Notes: generated from the letters alone by a model not told the origin. 51,018 nucleotides of DNA from Rhodococcus gordoniae (GCF_001646655.1 NZ_LPZN01000029.1:1-51018), one strand, 5' to 3'; positions 16,561 through 25,604 are shown, numbered from the stretch's first letter. Program-made: numbers and translations.

Positions 16561-18175
16561 GAGCCGTCGCACCCATTTCCATCGGGACCGGCACCGGCGT
16601 GGAACCGGTGGAGTTGCTACCCGAGATACGTTTCGCGGCAAGCCGACCCGAGATGATCACGGTCGGGACGCCGACTCCGGGCGTGGTGCCCGACCCGGCG
16701 AGAACGAGATTGTCGACCCCGGGCACGAGGTTGGGTCGGCGGAAGGGACCGGTCTGACGGAAGAGGTGTGCCGCCGAGAACGGGCTGCCGTCGAGCATCC
16801 CCTTGTCCGCCCAGGTCTGCGGGGTGTCGAGATGGTCGATGCGCATGGCACTCGTCAGATTCCGGTAGCCGCGACGCTCGAGGACCTGCTGGATCTCCCG
16901 CATGTACGGCCTTCCCAGACGGCCCCAGTCGAGAGGCGCGGACGCGAGATTCGGGCACGGCGCCAGCACCGAGACCGGCTCGCACTCGACGCCGCTCCGC
17001 ACGACCCGCAGGGACGGATCGGTCACGGCGGGTCGCGTGATGAGCAGCGACGGATCCGCCATCAACCGGCCGTGACCGCGCGGCGCCGTGATCCGGGCGA
17101 AGGTCTCCGACCACTCGGCACCGAAATCGATGGTGTGGTGGGAGTCCGACGGCCAGGCCCGGGTCACGTCGGTGGGCACCGTGCCGTGGAAGACGACGGC
17201 GGACGGCGACGCGACCGTCGCGCTCCGGCTGCGTCGGCGTGGCAGGACCCCGGCACGGAGGAGCAGATCGTCCACCACGGGCAGATCCGCGGTGAGGACG
17301 AAGGCGTCGGCGGTGAAGTACCGGCCGTCCGCGGATCGCACGCTTTCCGCGTGGCCGTCCTCGACGCGCAGTTCCGCCACGTCGATCCCGGTGTGCACCG
17401 TGCCGCCGTTACGTATCAGGGCGTCCGCCATGGCAGCGGCGATGGCGGACATGCCGCCCTTCGGGAAGTAGACGCCGAGCGAGGTGTCCATGTGGGCGAT
17501 GGCGCCGTAGACCGCGAGGGCCGTCGCCGGGGCGGTTCCCGCATAGAGCGCCTGGAAGGTGAAGATCCGCCGGAGCCGGTCGTCCTTCACGAAGGACCCG
17601 ACGCGTGCTCCGAGGCGACCGAAGCCGCCGAGCCGGACCAGGTTCGCGGTGTCCCGCAGCGCCGCGGGCGTCGATACCAGGTCGAGCGGCGAGTCGAAGT
17701 TGGAGTCGATGTAGCGGTCGAACTCGGCGTCGAAGATCGACGCGAGCCAGCGGCGCAGCCGCCGGTATCCGCCGGCTTCGTCGGGGCCGCACACCCGCGC
17801 GATCTCGGCGGTCATCTCGTCCGGATCGGCGTACACGTTCAGGGCGGTGCCGTCGGCGAAGCGCGCGTGGTAGCCGGGTGCGAGCGGGGTGAGGGCGAGC
17901 GCCGGGGCGGTCGAGTCGAAGGATTCACCGACGGCGGCGAGCGCGTCGGCGATCAGGTCCGGCATCGTCAGGACACTGGCCCCGTTGTCGATGTCGTAGA
18001 GATGCCGGCCGTCCTCGAAGACCGGGTACGTACCGACGCGACCGCCCACCGTGTTCTCGCGTTCGAGGACGGTGACGCGCTTGCCGGCTCCGGTGAGATG
18101 GAGCGCTGCGGACAACCCCGCGAGGCCCGCCCCCACCACGACGACGGACTCGGCGGGGCCACTGACGGATCTCAT
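16553..18175 (-). CDS. crtI: Phytoene desaturase (CrtI-type FAD oxidoreductase)
   Basis: 540 residues. It introduces double bonds into phytoene to give neurosporene/lycopene-type products. The N-terminus has the FAD Rossmann motif VVVVGAGLAGLSAALHL (about 10-26) and the GGR motif VGGRVGTYPV; the C-terminal FAD-binding carotenoid signature GSGTTPGVGVPTVIISG is complete. The start at 18175 has GGGAGG 6 nt upstream and the correct spacing to the FAD motif; the open frame continues 333 nt upstream without family similarity. Its ATG overlaps the stop of a 43-codon ORF (ATGA). Transcription is probably from the SigK-like promoter at 18400-18426. Confidence 0.93.
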   Translation of the reverse strand: MRSVSGPAESVVVVGAGLAGLSAALHLTGAGKRVTVLERENTVGGRVGTYPVFEDGRHLYDIDNGASVLTMPDLIADALAAVGESFDSTAPALALTPLAPGYHARFADGTALNVYADPDEMTAEIARVCGPDEAGGYRRLRRWLASIFDAEFDRYIDSNFDSPLDLVSTPAALRDTANLVRLGGFGRLGARVGSFVKDDRLRRIFTFQALYAGTAPATALAVYGAIAHMDTSLGVYFPKGGMSAIAAAMADALIRNGGTVHTGIDVAELRVEDGHAESVRSADGRYFTADAFVLTADLPVVDDLLLRAGVLPRRRSRSATVASPSAVVFHGTVPTDVTRAWPSDSHHTIDFGAEWSETFARITAPRGHGRLMADPSLLITRPAVTDPSLRVVRSGVECEPVSVLAPCPNLASAPLDWGRLGRPYMREIQQVLERRGYRNLTSAMRIDHLDTPQTWADKGMLDGSPFSAAHLFRQTGPFRRPNLVPGVDNLVLAGSGTTPGVGVPTVIISGRLAAKRISGSNSTGSTPVPVPMEMGATAHG

Positions 18176-18303
18176 GCCTTCCCTCCCTGTACGCGTGGCG
18201 TCACCTGCTCCACGCGGGTGCGCGCTTCCATGAACAACTGGAGAAAACCTACGGACGGATGCGGGTGCCGGTTGTCGTCGGGCCGGGCTTCGGATGGGTG
18301 CAT
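18172..18303 (-). CDS. 43-codon ORF translationally coupled to crtI (leader or gene remnant)
   Basis: The ORF starts at ATG 18303 with AGAGGA 8 nt upstream, lies fully within the predicted 5' leader of the SigK-like promoter transcript, and ends in an ATGA overlap with crtI. The N-terminal half is polar and His/Pro-rich (HPSEARPDDNRHPHPS), the C-terminal half helical (QLFMEARTRVEQV). No family recognised. RBS, position and coupling argue for translation; GC bias at third positions is only moderate. It could also be the tail of a deleted upstream gene. Confidence 0.45.
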   Translation of the reverse strand: MHPSEARPDDNRHPHPSVGFLQLFMEARTRVEQVTPRVQGGKA

Positions 18304-18399
18304 GTCGGTGTTCCTCTGGTCGCCGCCGGAGCTGTTCGGGTGTCGTATCGGTTCTTCTCGGTCGGTTCGGGTGACGGCCCTCACGCCGCCTCGTCCCGT

Positions 18400-18426
18400 A
18401 TTCGGAGCCGGGTGGCGGGCGGATGG
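18400..18426 (-). promoter_or_regulatory. SigK-type promoter for the crtI-crtB-idi operon
   Basis: On the minus strand CCATCC (18426-18421) is separated by exactly 15 nt from CCGAAT (18405-18400). The same motif and spacing occurs at three other places in the window, including in front of the sigK operon. Predicted start near 18393, giving a leader of about 90 nt to the 43-codon ORF and about 220 nt to crtI. Confidence 0.75.
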
Positions 18427-18482
18427 GTTCGGTTCCCGGATCTCTGCTCGACCGGTCCGGTCCCTTCCTTCGAACGGCGCGA

Positions 18483-18488
18483 TACGGT
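18483..18488 (+). promoter_or_regulatory. -10 element of a leaderless DUF427 transcript
   Basis: TACGGT ends 6 nt before the ATG at 18495, and no Shine-Dalgarno sequence precedes that ATG. This spacing puts the transcription start on the start codon, a common actinobacterial arrangement. The rest of 18176-18494 holds the divergent crtI promoter and the 43-codon ORF. Confidence 0.4.
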
Positions 18489-18494
18489 CGACAT

Positions 18495-19268
18495 ATGGCT
18501 GCCCGCAAGACCGCTGTGCTCCGACGCCCACCGGAGACCGACGACTATCTCTACGAACCCACCGAGCGCCGGATCAGGGGTGAGTGGTTCGGCCGGACCG
18601 TGGTCGACAGCAGCCGGGCCGTACTGGTGTGGGCACCGGGCAAACCCGTTCCGTTCTATGCCTTCCCCCGTGAGCACGTCCGGCTCGACCTGATCTCGGC
18701 CTCCGTGTCGCCCAGCCGATCCCGGCAGGACGTGTGGCAGTGGTACGACATCGTCGTCGGCGACCGGCGGGCCTATTCACCCGTCTGCCAGCTCGACGTC
18801 GACGGGCTCGACGACCGCCTCGTCTTCCAGTGGTTCCGGTGGGGTGAGACGGGGCCGGGCGAGGACCTCGACGAGGGCGAGCGGTGGTTCGAGGAGGAGA
18901 CCGAAGTGTTCACCCATCCGCGCGATCCCTTTCACCGAGTCGACGCATTACGCAGCTCGCGCCACGTGCGCGTGACCATCGGCGACGTCGTGGTCGGCGA
19001 GACCCGCAATCCTGTGCTCGTGTTCGAGACCGGCCTGCCGACCCGCTACTACCTGCCGCCCGAGGACGTCGACTTCTCGGTGCTCGAGGAATCGGAATGG
19101 CGGACGAGCTGCCCCTACAAGGGCATCGCCCGGTACTGGTCGTTCTCCGGCACGCCGCCCGAGGACAACGTCGCATGGTCGTATCCCGAGCCGTTCCCCG
19201 GCATGGAGTTCATCGAGGGATACGTGTGCTTCTACGACGACGCCGCGGAGATCACGGTCGAGGAGTGA
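18495..19268 (+). CDS. DUF427 domain protein (two copies)
   Basis: 257 residues with two DUF427-like beta domains. The second is the clearer, with the typical ETGLPTRYYLPPEDV followed by SCPYKGIARYWSF near residues 182-219; the first (RAVLVWAPGKPVPFYAFPRE) is a diverged copy. Function of the family is unknown. It is divergent from the carotenoid operon and convergent with the MprF-like gene, 14 nt apart. ATG 18495 is chosen because a -10-like element sits 6 nt upstream and the protein begins in register with other family members. Confidence 0.82.
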   Translation: MAARKTAVLRRPPETDDYLYEPTERRIRGEWFGRTVVDSSRAVLVWAPGKPVPFYAFPREHVRLDLISASVSPSRSRQDVWQWYDIVVGDRRAYSPVCQLDVDGLDDRLVFQWFRWGETGPGEDLDEGERWFEEETEVFTHPRDPFHRVDALRSSRHVRVTIGDVVVGETRNPVLVFETGLPTRYYLPPEDVDFSVLEESEWRTSCPYKGIARYWSFSGTPPEDNVAWSYPEPFPGMEFIEGYVCFYDDAAEITVEE

Positions 19269-19282
19269 GTGCGTGAACAACC

Positions 19283-21796
19283 TCATCCGCGCAACAGGTG
19301 TGTGACCAGACGGCCACCTTCCTCGAGCGACATGTGCGGCAGATAGGCACGACCGACCGCGATCCCGATGGCCGGCAGCGCCGCCGGGTCCGGGAACACC
19401 ATGTACAGCGGCCGGTAGCGGGGCTGGAACTTCGCCTTGAACGCGAGCAACGAGCGGAATCCGTAGACGGGTTCGAGAGTGCGGCCGAGCAGATCGAGCA
19501 GGGCGTCGAAGGCCCCACGGTCGAGTCCGGACGCACCGTCCACGCTCGCGAGCGGGGCACCCGACAAACTCAGGAATTCGAGGCCCTCCTCTGCGGCGGA
19601 GCGTGCCGCGGAGGCGATGAGGAATTCCATCGCGGGCCTGAACCCGTCCGAACGGCGCCGCATGAAGTCCAGTGTCAGACCCACAGCCTCCCCGTCCCGG
19701 TAGACCGGCATCCACGACGTGACGGCATGGACGTGCTCGTTCGCGTCGACCGCGAGCAGCAACCGGACTTCGGGGTCCCGCAGTTCGGCGAGTCCTCCGA
19801 GCGTGAATCCCATCTCCGGCAGTCCCTTGTCGGCCACCCATTCCTCGGAGATGTCGACGATCTGCTCGGTCACCGACAGCGGCGCGGTGGCGAAGGTGGT
19901 CCACTTCGCTTCGATCCCGTCCTTGGCGGCACGGTTGAGCGCGGTGCGTACGTCCTGGAACTTCTTGCCCTTGAAGGCGAGATCCGCGAGATCGACGACG
20001 GTCTCCTCGGCGACCTGCAGGCAGGTCCAGCCGTGCTCCCGGGCGATCGCTGCGGTGTCCTCGCCCACCGTGTAGAAGCAGGGGGTCCATCCATTGCCGA
20101 GGCAGTAGGCCGCGAACTCGTCGATCGCTCCGGTCAGCGACGAGCGCTCACCGATCGGATCGGTCGTGGTCAGCGCGACGCCCGAGTGCACCCGATACGC
20201 GACGGCGTGCCGGCCGTCGGCGCTGAACCAGTACCGGTTTCCCGCCCAGGTCGTCATCCACGCCATCGAGCCGCCGCCCGGACAGTGCAGGAGTTCTCGC
20301 ACCCGCTGCTCGTCACCGAGGTCGACCCCGAGCGGCGGAACGAGGAAACTGCGCAGCATCAGGGCACAGAAGACGACCCAGACGATCACACCGGTCCACT
20401 CGAACAGCAGGGTGGCCGCGGTGTCGAGTGGCATCACGGGAGGCTCGAAGAGCTGGAGACAGACCGGTGGAAGGAGCCGGCGGGGAGCGTCGCGGAGCAA
20501 GGTGCCGACGCCCGGATCACGGTCGAATCCGTCGGCGGCCAGCGTGCCCGCCACCAGGTACGTCACGAGCGCGATGCCTGCGGCGGCCGCGGTTCCGGCC
20601 CAGACCCGGCGATAGGTTCCCCGCGGTGCGCGGACATCGAACAGGGTGCGGGTCAGCAGCAACACGATGAGCACGGTGACCAGAGCGAGGAGCGGCGCGA
20701 GTTCCATGGCTACGGAGCTGTGCCGATGGATCCCGTACAGCAGCGACCGGGTCTCGTCCTGTTCTGCCACGCGCACGATCGTGCTCGCGGCGGCCACGGC
20801 GATCAGCACGATGTGTCCTCCCACCGAGAGGAACCATGCCGCCCGTCGCCCGCGGCGCAGTCCTTCGGCACCGATCAGCAGCAGTATCGACGGCAGGAGA
20901 TCGGCCACCAGGGGACCGATTCCCGACAGGCGCAGGGCCTGCTGCCCTTTCCGGCATTCGTCGTGGAGCGCCGGATCGGCGCAGACGTCCACCAGTTCTC
21001 GCGGGCTGTAGGGAACCTGCTCGAACAGTTCGCGTAGCGCGGACAGCGGACCGATCGAGTGTGGGGAGAACGCCGCGAAGATCGGGCCGAGCACGCTCGC
21101 CGCGACGACGAGCGCGACGAGCGTGCGGCGTTCCCGGATGGTGCCGCCGAGCGTCGGACGGCGCACACCGCGACCGAACAGGAGCGGGCCGACGAGCAAC
21201 CCGGCGAGCGCGACCGTCACCCTGTTCACGTCCTGCAGGTGCCCGGCGAACAGAGCTGCGGTCACCAGGAACACCAGCAGAAGGGTTCGTATGCGGCGAC
21301 GCCACAGGGCGCCCATCGCAGTGGTGGACGCGAGCAGGACGCCCAGCACCCAGGCCAGCGGGTCCTCGGTGAGGTGGGTGTGCAGTTCCCGCCCCCACAG
21401 GTTCGGCACGAGCGACGCGATCCGGGCCACGAGCAACGCCAGTGCCGCCCCCAGGCCCTGGGAGACGAGCGCGGCGAGCGTGAACCTGCGACTGCCGATG
21501 CGACGTTCGACCGGCACCGCGACGGCGAGGATCGCGATACTTCCGACCACGTATTCACCGAGGCCGGAGGCGAACAACCCCGAGGTCCACAATGTCCACA
21601 GGTGCCCGTCCGCGATGTTCGGGATCCCGAGCGAGACCTCGGACGCCGTCGCGCGCGACGGGCCGCTCCGCGTCGAGCCGGTGGTGACCGCCAGGAACCA
21701 GAGCAGTACGAGGAGTCCGCACGAGACGGGTGCCCGGAGCACCGCCGTCCCGATGCGGGACGTCAGTTGCCGAGCCCGAGTCGTTGTGCGAGCCAT
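19283..21796 (-). CDS. MprF-like protein: membrane domain plus DUF2156 aminoacyl-transfer domain
   Basis: 837 residues. The first 500 or so hold many membrane helices with a rhomboid-like look (GEYVVGSIAILAVAVPVERR), then a DUF2156 GNAT-fold domain (about 520-837) of the kind that transfers an amino acid from aminoacyl-tRNA to phosphatidylglycerol, with FKGKKFQDVRTALNRA and LDFMRRRSDGFRPAMEFL. Unlike LysX at 43263 it lacks a fused tRNA synthetase. The likely role is lipid aminoacylation that changes surface charge. ATG 21796 has a strong GAAGGAG 5 nt upstream; its start overlaps the end of the esterase gene by 34 nt, so the two are coupled. The amino acid used is unknown. Confidence 0.82.
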   Translation of the reverse strand: MARTTTRARQLTSRIGTAVLRAPVSCGLLVLLWFLAVTTGSTRSGPSRATASEVSLGIPNIADGHLWTLWTSGLFASGLGEYVVGSIAILAVAVPVERRIGSRRFTLAALVSQGLGAALALLVARIASLVPNLWGRELHTHLTEDPLAWVLGVLLASTTAMGALWRRRIRTLLLVFLVTAALFAGHLQDVNRVTVALAGLLVGPLLFGRGVRRPTLGGTIRERRTLVALVVAASVLGPIFAAFSPHSIGPLSALRELFEQVPYSPRELVDVCADPALHDECRKGQQALRLSGIGPLVADLLPSILLLIGAEGLRRGRRAAWFLSVGGHIVLIAVAAASTIVRVAEQDETRSLLYGIHRHSSVAMELAPLLALVTVLIVLLLTRTLFDVRAPRGTYRRVWAGTAAAAGIALVTYLVAGTLAADGFDRDPGVGTLLRDAPRRLLPPVCLQLFEPPVMPLDTAATLLFEWTGVIVWVVFCALMLRSFLVPPLGVDLGDEQRVRELLHCPGGGSMAWMTTWAGNRYWFSADGRHAVAYRVHSGVALTTTDPIGERSSLTGAIDEFAAYCLGNGWTPCFYTVGEDTAAIAREHGWTCLQVAEETVVDLADLAFKGKKFQDVRTALNRAAKDGIEAKWTTFATAPLSVTEQIVDISEEWVADKGLPEMGFTLGGLAELRDPEVRLLLAVDANEHVHAVTSWMPVYRDGEAVGLTLDFMRRRSDGFRPAMEFLIASAARSAAEEGLEFLSLSGAPLASVDGASGLDRGAFDALLDLLGRTLEPVYGFRSLLAFKAKFQPRYRPLYMVFPDPAALPAIGIAVGRAYLPHMSLEEGGRLVTHLLRG

Positions 21797-23082
21797 GGCA
21801 ACTCCTTCTCGAGCGCTGCGGACCACAGGGCGAAGCTGTGGGTACCCGGCAGTTCGGTGAGGTGGACGTCCATCCCTGCCTCCCGGGCCGCCGCGGCGAG
21901 TTGTTCCACCCCGGCACGGTATTCGGAATCGTCGAGTCCCACTACGAAAGCACCGGCGGAGTCGGGATACCGGTTGCGTGCGAGCAGGTCGGCAGGATTG
22001 TTGCGGGCGAATGCTTCCGCATCGCCGCCGAACACGTCCCGGATCGTCGAGGCCCGATCACCGATGGTGGGTTCGGCCTGCCCCGACATGTCCAGGAAGG
22101 TCGGATAGACGTCGGGGCGGGTGGTGGCCAGTTGCAGTGCGCATGTTCCGCCGTACGACAATCCGCCGACGGCCCACGCCTTCGGATCGTCGTCGACCTG
22201 CAGGCCGTCCCGTGTCCAGGACGGCACGTCGACGGCGAGATAGGTTGCCGCATTGCCGAGATGCGAATCCGTGCACAGCGGGTTGTCGAACCGGCCTCCG
22301 GTACCGTCCGCGAGCACGACGACCGGTGCCAGGCCCCGGTGCTCGGCGGCGTAGGCATCCATGGTCTGTGCGAGACGCCCGCCGACGAGCCAGTCCTCCG
22401 GGCTTCCCGGTTGTCCGGCGAGCAGGACGAGCACGGGCAGTTCGGGTCTCGGATCCGAGAAGTATGCGGGCGGAAGGTAGACGCGTGCCTCTCGCGCACG
22501 GAATCCGGAGACCGTCCCGGGAATCGTCACCGAGGTGACCGCTCCGGTCGCGGGCAGGTCGGCCGGCGCCGACCAGTTCTCCAGGGGTACGGTCCGCGAC
22601 GCCCGGACGGACGGATCGTCGAAGGGGACGCTTCGGTAGTCGCTGATGCCGAGTGCCGCCCGCACGGTCGGATAGGCGTCGTAGACCGCGTTGATCCGGC
22701 CCGCGGCCGCGACCACGACGAGCACCGCCACCACCACGAGTGTCACCGCGACGAAGGACCGACGCCGATCGCGCCGCCGTACGAACCATCGTCCGATCAG
22801 CAGTGAGACGGCGAGCAGTGCCGCCGCCACCCAGCCGTACACCACCCATGGCAAACGGTCCGGGAAGGGTTTCCACACCTTCTCGACCAGGAGTGCTGCC
22901 ACGGCGGTGAGGGCGACAGCCGTGAGCGCTGCGACGGGGGCGCCGCGCACGAACCACGAGCGATGCCTGCGGGTGAGCAGCACGACCAGGCCTGTCACCA
23001 CGAGAACGGCGAAGATCGCGACCGCTGGTCGCGTGGTCAGCGGTGCGCCCAGCACCGACTCCTCGATCCCGGCCCAGGACAT
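21763..23082 (-). CDS. Membrane esterase (antigen 85/esterase D-like) with four N-terminal helices
   Basis: 439 residues. Four hydrophobic helices in the first 130 residues precede an alpha/beta-hydrolase domain of the PF00756 esterase type. The nucleophile is in GGLSYGGTCA and the catalytic His in LPGTHSFALW; GQPGSPEDW and DGTGGRFDNPLC form the substrate-side loops. The domain should face outside the membrane. Coupling with the downstream MprF-like gene suggests a joint role in envelope lipid handling, perhaps hydrolysis of an aminoacyl-lipid or mycolyl ester; this is inference. ATG 23082 is the first start directly before the membrane segment; the frame extends upstream into gabD2. Confidence 0.8.
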   Translation of the reverse strand: MSWAGIEESVLGAPLTTRPAVAIFAVLVVTGLVVLLTRRHRSWFVRGAPVAALTAVALTAVAALLVEKVWKPFPDRLPWVVYGWVAAALLAVSLLIGRWFVRRRDRRRSFVAVTLVVVAVLVVVAAAGRINAVYDAYPTVRAALGISDYRSVPFDDPSVRASRTVPLENWSAPADLPATGAVTSVTIPGTVSGFRAREARVYLPPAYFSDPRPELPVLVLLAGQPGSPEDWLVGGRLAQTMDAYAAEHRGLAPVVVLADGTGGRFDNPLCTDSHLGNAATYLAVDVPSWTRDGLQVDDDPKAWAVGGLSYGGTCALQLATTRPDVYPTFLDMSGQAEPTIGDRASTIRDVFGGDAEAFARNNPADLLARNRYPDSAGAFVVGLDDSEYRAGVEQLAAAAREAGMDVHLTELPGTHSFALWSAALEKELPWLAQRLGLGN

Positions 23083-23125
23083 GACGATCAGTATGCGCGA
23101 CGCCCCGGGTCGATCGATCGGATCT

Positions 23126-24679
23126 CTAGCGCCCCGGCAGCCACTGCATCGACTCGACGAAGGGGGCGAGCATCTTCGCCCACACCCGCCGCGGGAGCCC
23201 GCGCGGACCGTCGAGGTTGAGCAGCCGTGTCGTCGCGATCGTCTGTGCCTCGGTGTACTTGTACAGGCCTTCCGCGCCGTGGCGGCGGCCCATGCCGGAG
23301 ATACCCATGCCGCCCATCGGGGCATCGGTGCTCCCCCACGCCGGTGCGTACCCCTCGTCGACGTTCACCGTGCCGGCACGCACCCGCGCCGCCACGGCCT
23401 CGCCCTGCGCCTTCGTCGCGGCCCACACCGACGCGTTGAGTCCGTACTCGGTGTCGTTGGCCTCGCGGATCGCTTCCTCGACGTTCTCCACCGGGTAGAT
23501 CGACACCACCGGCCCGAACGTCTCGCCCCGGTAGCACTCGGCGTCCTCGGGTACGTCGGTCAGCACCGTGGGTTCGAAGAACAGCGGGCCGAGATCGGGC
23601 CGTGCCTTTCCGCCCGCGACGACGGTCGCGCCCTTGGCGACGGCGTCCTCGACGTGCCGGGTCACGGTCTCGACCTGGCTCTCGCTGATGAGGCATCCCA
23701 TCTCGGTGCCGAAGTCGTAGTCGGCACCGAGCGCCATCTCGCGCACCCGGGCACCGAACATCCGGACGAACTCCGGCGCGACGGACTTCTCGACGTAGAT
23801 CCGCTCGATCGAGATGCACAGCTGGCCGGAATTGGAGAAGCACGCCCGCACCGCGGCGTTCGTGACCTCGCGCAGGTTCGCCCCGGCCGTGACGATCATG
23901 GGGTTCTTGCCACCGAGTTCGGCGGAGAACCCGATCAGGCGCCGGCCGGCCTGCTCGGCGAGCAGACGTCCCGTCTCCGACGAACCTGTGAACATCAGGT
24001 AGTCGGCGTTCTCGACGATCGCGGTGCCCACCACGGTTCCGGGACCGGTGACCACGGCGAAGACGTCGCGGGGAACGCCGGCCTCGTAGAGGAGTTCGAC
24101 GACGGCGAGCGCACAGTACGGGGTCTGGCTGTCGGGCTTGAGCACCACGCTGTTGCCGGCGAGCAGGGCTGGGATCGCGTCCGACACCGCCAGCGTCATC
24201 GGGTAGTTCCAGGGCGCGATCACGCCGACGACGCCCTTGGGATGGTGCAGGACGGTGGTCTTCGTCAGGACCGGCAGCATGCCCGTCGCCTTGCGGGGAC
24301 GCAGCAGCTTCGGCGCGACGCGCGCGTAGAACCGCGCGGTCATCGAGATGTCGAGCACCTCTTCCTGCGCGGAGACACGGGACTTGCCGGTCTCGGCCTG
24401 CGCCATGTCCATGAGCTGCTCGCGCCGGGAGAGCACGAGCTCGCGGTACCGGTGCATGATCGCGGCGCGCTCGTCCACGGGCAGCTTCGCCCAGGCGACC
24501 TGCGCGGTGCGGGCCCGGTCGATCGCGGCCTTCGCGTCCTCGGCCGTGCCGACCGGCACGGTGGCCAGCTCCCGGCCGGTGAAGGCCTCGACGACGGGGC
24601 GGGTGGTCCGCTCGGCGGCGTCGGGGATCGCGATGAGGTCGGCAAGACGCTGGAAGGTCGCAGCGCTCGGAGCTGGCAT
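23126..24679 (-). CDS. gabD2: Succinate-semialdehyde dehydrogenase, GabD2 type
   Basis: 517 residues, equal to the usual GabD2 length. It oxidises succinic semialdehyde to succinate with NAD(P)+. ALDH landmarks are present: VIAPWNYPMTL, FTGSSETGRL, the general base in FSAELGGKNPM, the catalytic Cys in NSGQLCIS, and GETFGPVVSIYPVE. The C-terminus carries the extra tail (PRGLPRRVWAKMLAPFVESM) typical of the actinobacterial GabD2 group. ATG 24679 starts the protein in register. It is 43 nt upstream of the esterase gene on the same strand. Confidence 0.88.
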   Translation of the reverse strand: MPAPSAATFQRLADLIAIPDAAERTTRPVVEAFTGRELATVPVGTAEDAKAAIDRARTAQVAWAKLPVDERAAIMHRYRELVLSRREQLMDMAQAETGKSRVSAQEEVLDISMTARFYARVAPKLLRPRKATGMLPVLTKTTVLHHPKGVVGVIAPWNYPMTLAVSDAIPALLAGNSVVLKPDSQTPYCALAVVELLYEAGVPRDVFAVVTGPGTVVGTAIVENADYLMFTGSSETGRLLAEQAGRRLIGFSAELGGKNPMIVTAGANLREVTNAAVRACFSNSGQLCISIERIYVEKSVAPEFVRMFGARVREMALGADYDFGTEMGCLISESQVETVTRHVEDAVAKGATVVAGGKARPDLGPLFFEPTVLTDVPEDAECYRGETFGPVVSIYPVENVEEAIREANDTEYGLNASVWAATKAQGEAVAARVRAGTVNVDEGYAPAWGSTDAPMGGMGISGMGRRHGAEGLYKYTEAQTIATTRLLNLDGPRGLPRRVWAKMLAPFVESMQWLPGR

Positions 24680-24744
24680 GTTGCACCCCTACCGGTGAGT
24701 AGTACTTGCAGTTTCACCAAACCTACCCGGGTGGGTGTGTGCTG

Positions 24745-25476
24745 TCACACAGACGTGGCGTCGAGGCCCGTCTCCCGATCGTCGCGTCGCTCGGGACCCG
24801 CTTCGACGATCCCCTGGGCGACCTCCGCGAGGGGGACGTTGCTGTCCTGCGAGAGCCGGCGCAACAGTTCGAAGGCCGCGACGGCATCGACCCCGAAACG
24901 CTCCATGATCATGCCCTTGGCCTGCCCGATGATGTCGCGGGTCGCCAAGGCGGACGCGAACTGTCCCCGGCTGCGGGCCGCGCTCATCGCCATCGCGGCG
25001 TGAGCGGCCAGGACCTCGGCGGTCGCCTCCGCCAGAGGACCGAATGCCTCGGCTCTCGCAGAGAACATGTTCAGCGCTCCCATGCTCTCCTGATCGAGAT
25101 ACAGCTGGAACGACAAGGCACTGAGCACACCCGCGTCCACCGCGGCCTTCGCGAAACGCGGCCAGCGGGTCTCCGTCCGCAGGTCTTCGGAGCGCACCAC
25201 GAGGTACTTGAAGCTCGCATCGAGGCACGGACCCTCCCCGAACTGCTCCTGGACGTCGTCGAGGTGCTCGGCGAGTTCCGACGTCGCGGCGAGAGAGCGG
25301 AAATGCTTCCCTCCGGTCACGATGAGGATGTCGGCACAATCGGCCCCCTCCACCAGTTCGACCGCGGCCGCGGTCACACCGCGCAGGGTCTCGTCGAGAT
25401 CGGCCGGATGGTAGAAGCCGCGCGCGAGCTGCGCTATGCGGCGTCCGATATCCCCCGCTTCCGACGAACGTGTCAT
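24745..25476 (-). CDS. GAF-ANTAR RNA-binding antiterminator-type regulator
   Basis: 243 residues. Residues about 25-165 form a GAF sensor domain (GEGPCLDASFKYLVVRSEDL is the typical core). Residues about 172-226 form an ANTAR domain (LATRDIIGQAKGMIMERFGV, then LLRRLSQDSNVPLAEVAQGIV), the three-helix RNA-binding module that binds twin hairpins and prevents termination. ATG 25476 has GAGAGGA 7 nt upstream. It is divergent from the cyclase gene across 134 nt. The ligand of the GAF domain is unknown. Confidence 0.9.
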   Translation of the reverse strand: MTRSSEAGDIGRRIAQLARGFYHPADLDETLRGVTAAAVELVEGADCADILIVTGGKHFRSLAATSELAEHLDDVQEQFGEGPCLDASFKYLVVRSEDLRTETRWPRFAKAAVDAGVLSALSFQLYLDQESMGALNMFSARAEAFGPLAEATAEVLAAHAAMAMSAARSRGQFASALATRDIIGQAKGMIMERFGVDAVAAFELLRRLSQDSNVPLAEVAQGIVEAGPERRDDRETGLDATSV

Positions 25477-25598
25477 AGGAACATCCTCTCTCCCGCGGAA
25501 CCCGTCACCCGACGGATCCGACGACCGGATCACCCGGTACCGCGAGTCTTGCACGGCCGCCCCACCTTCGGAACACGACCTCTTCCGTTTCACCCCGT

Positions 25599-25604
25599 TA
25601 GGCT
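25599..25604 (+). promoter_or_regulatory. -10 element giving a leaderless cyclase transcript
   Basis: TAGGCT ends 6 nt before the GTG at 25611 and no RBS precedes it, so the transcript would begin on the start codon. Confidence 0.45.

Noticed and set aside
20071-20110. Additional CCATCC hexamers, for example in the MprF-like gene and others
   Set aside because: Those examined lack a CGAAT-type -10 at 15 nt and are inside genes.
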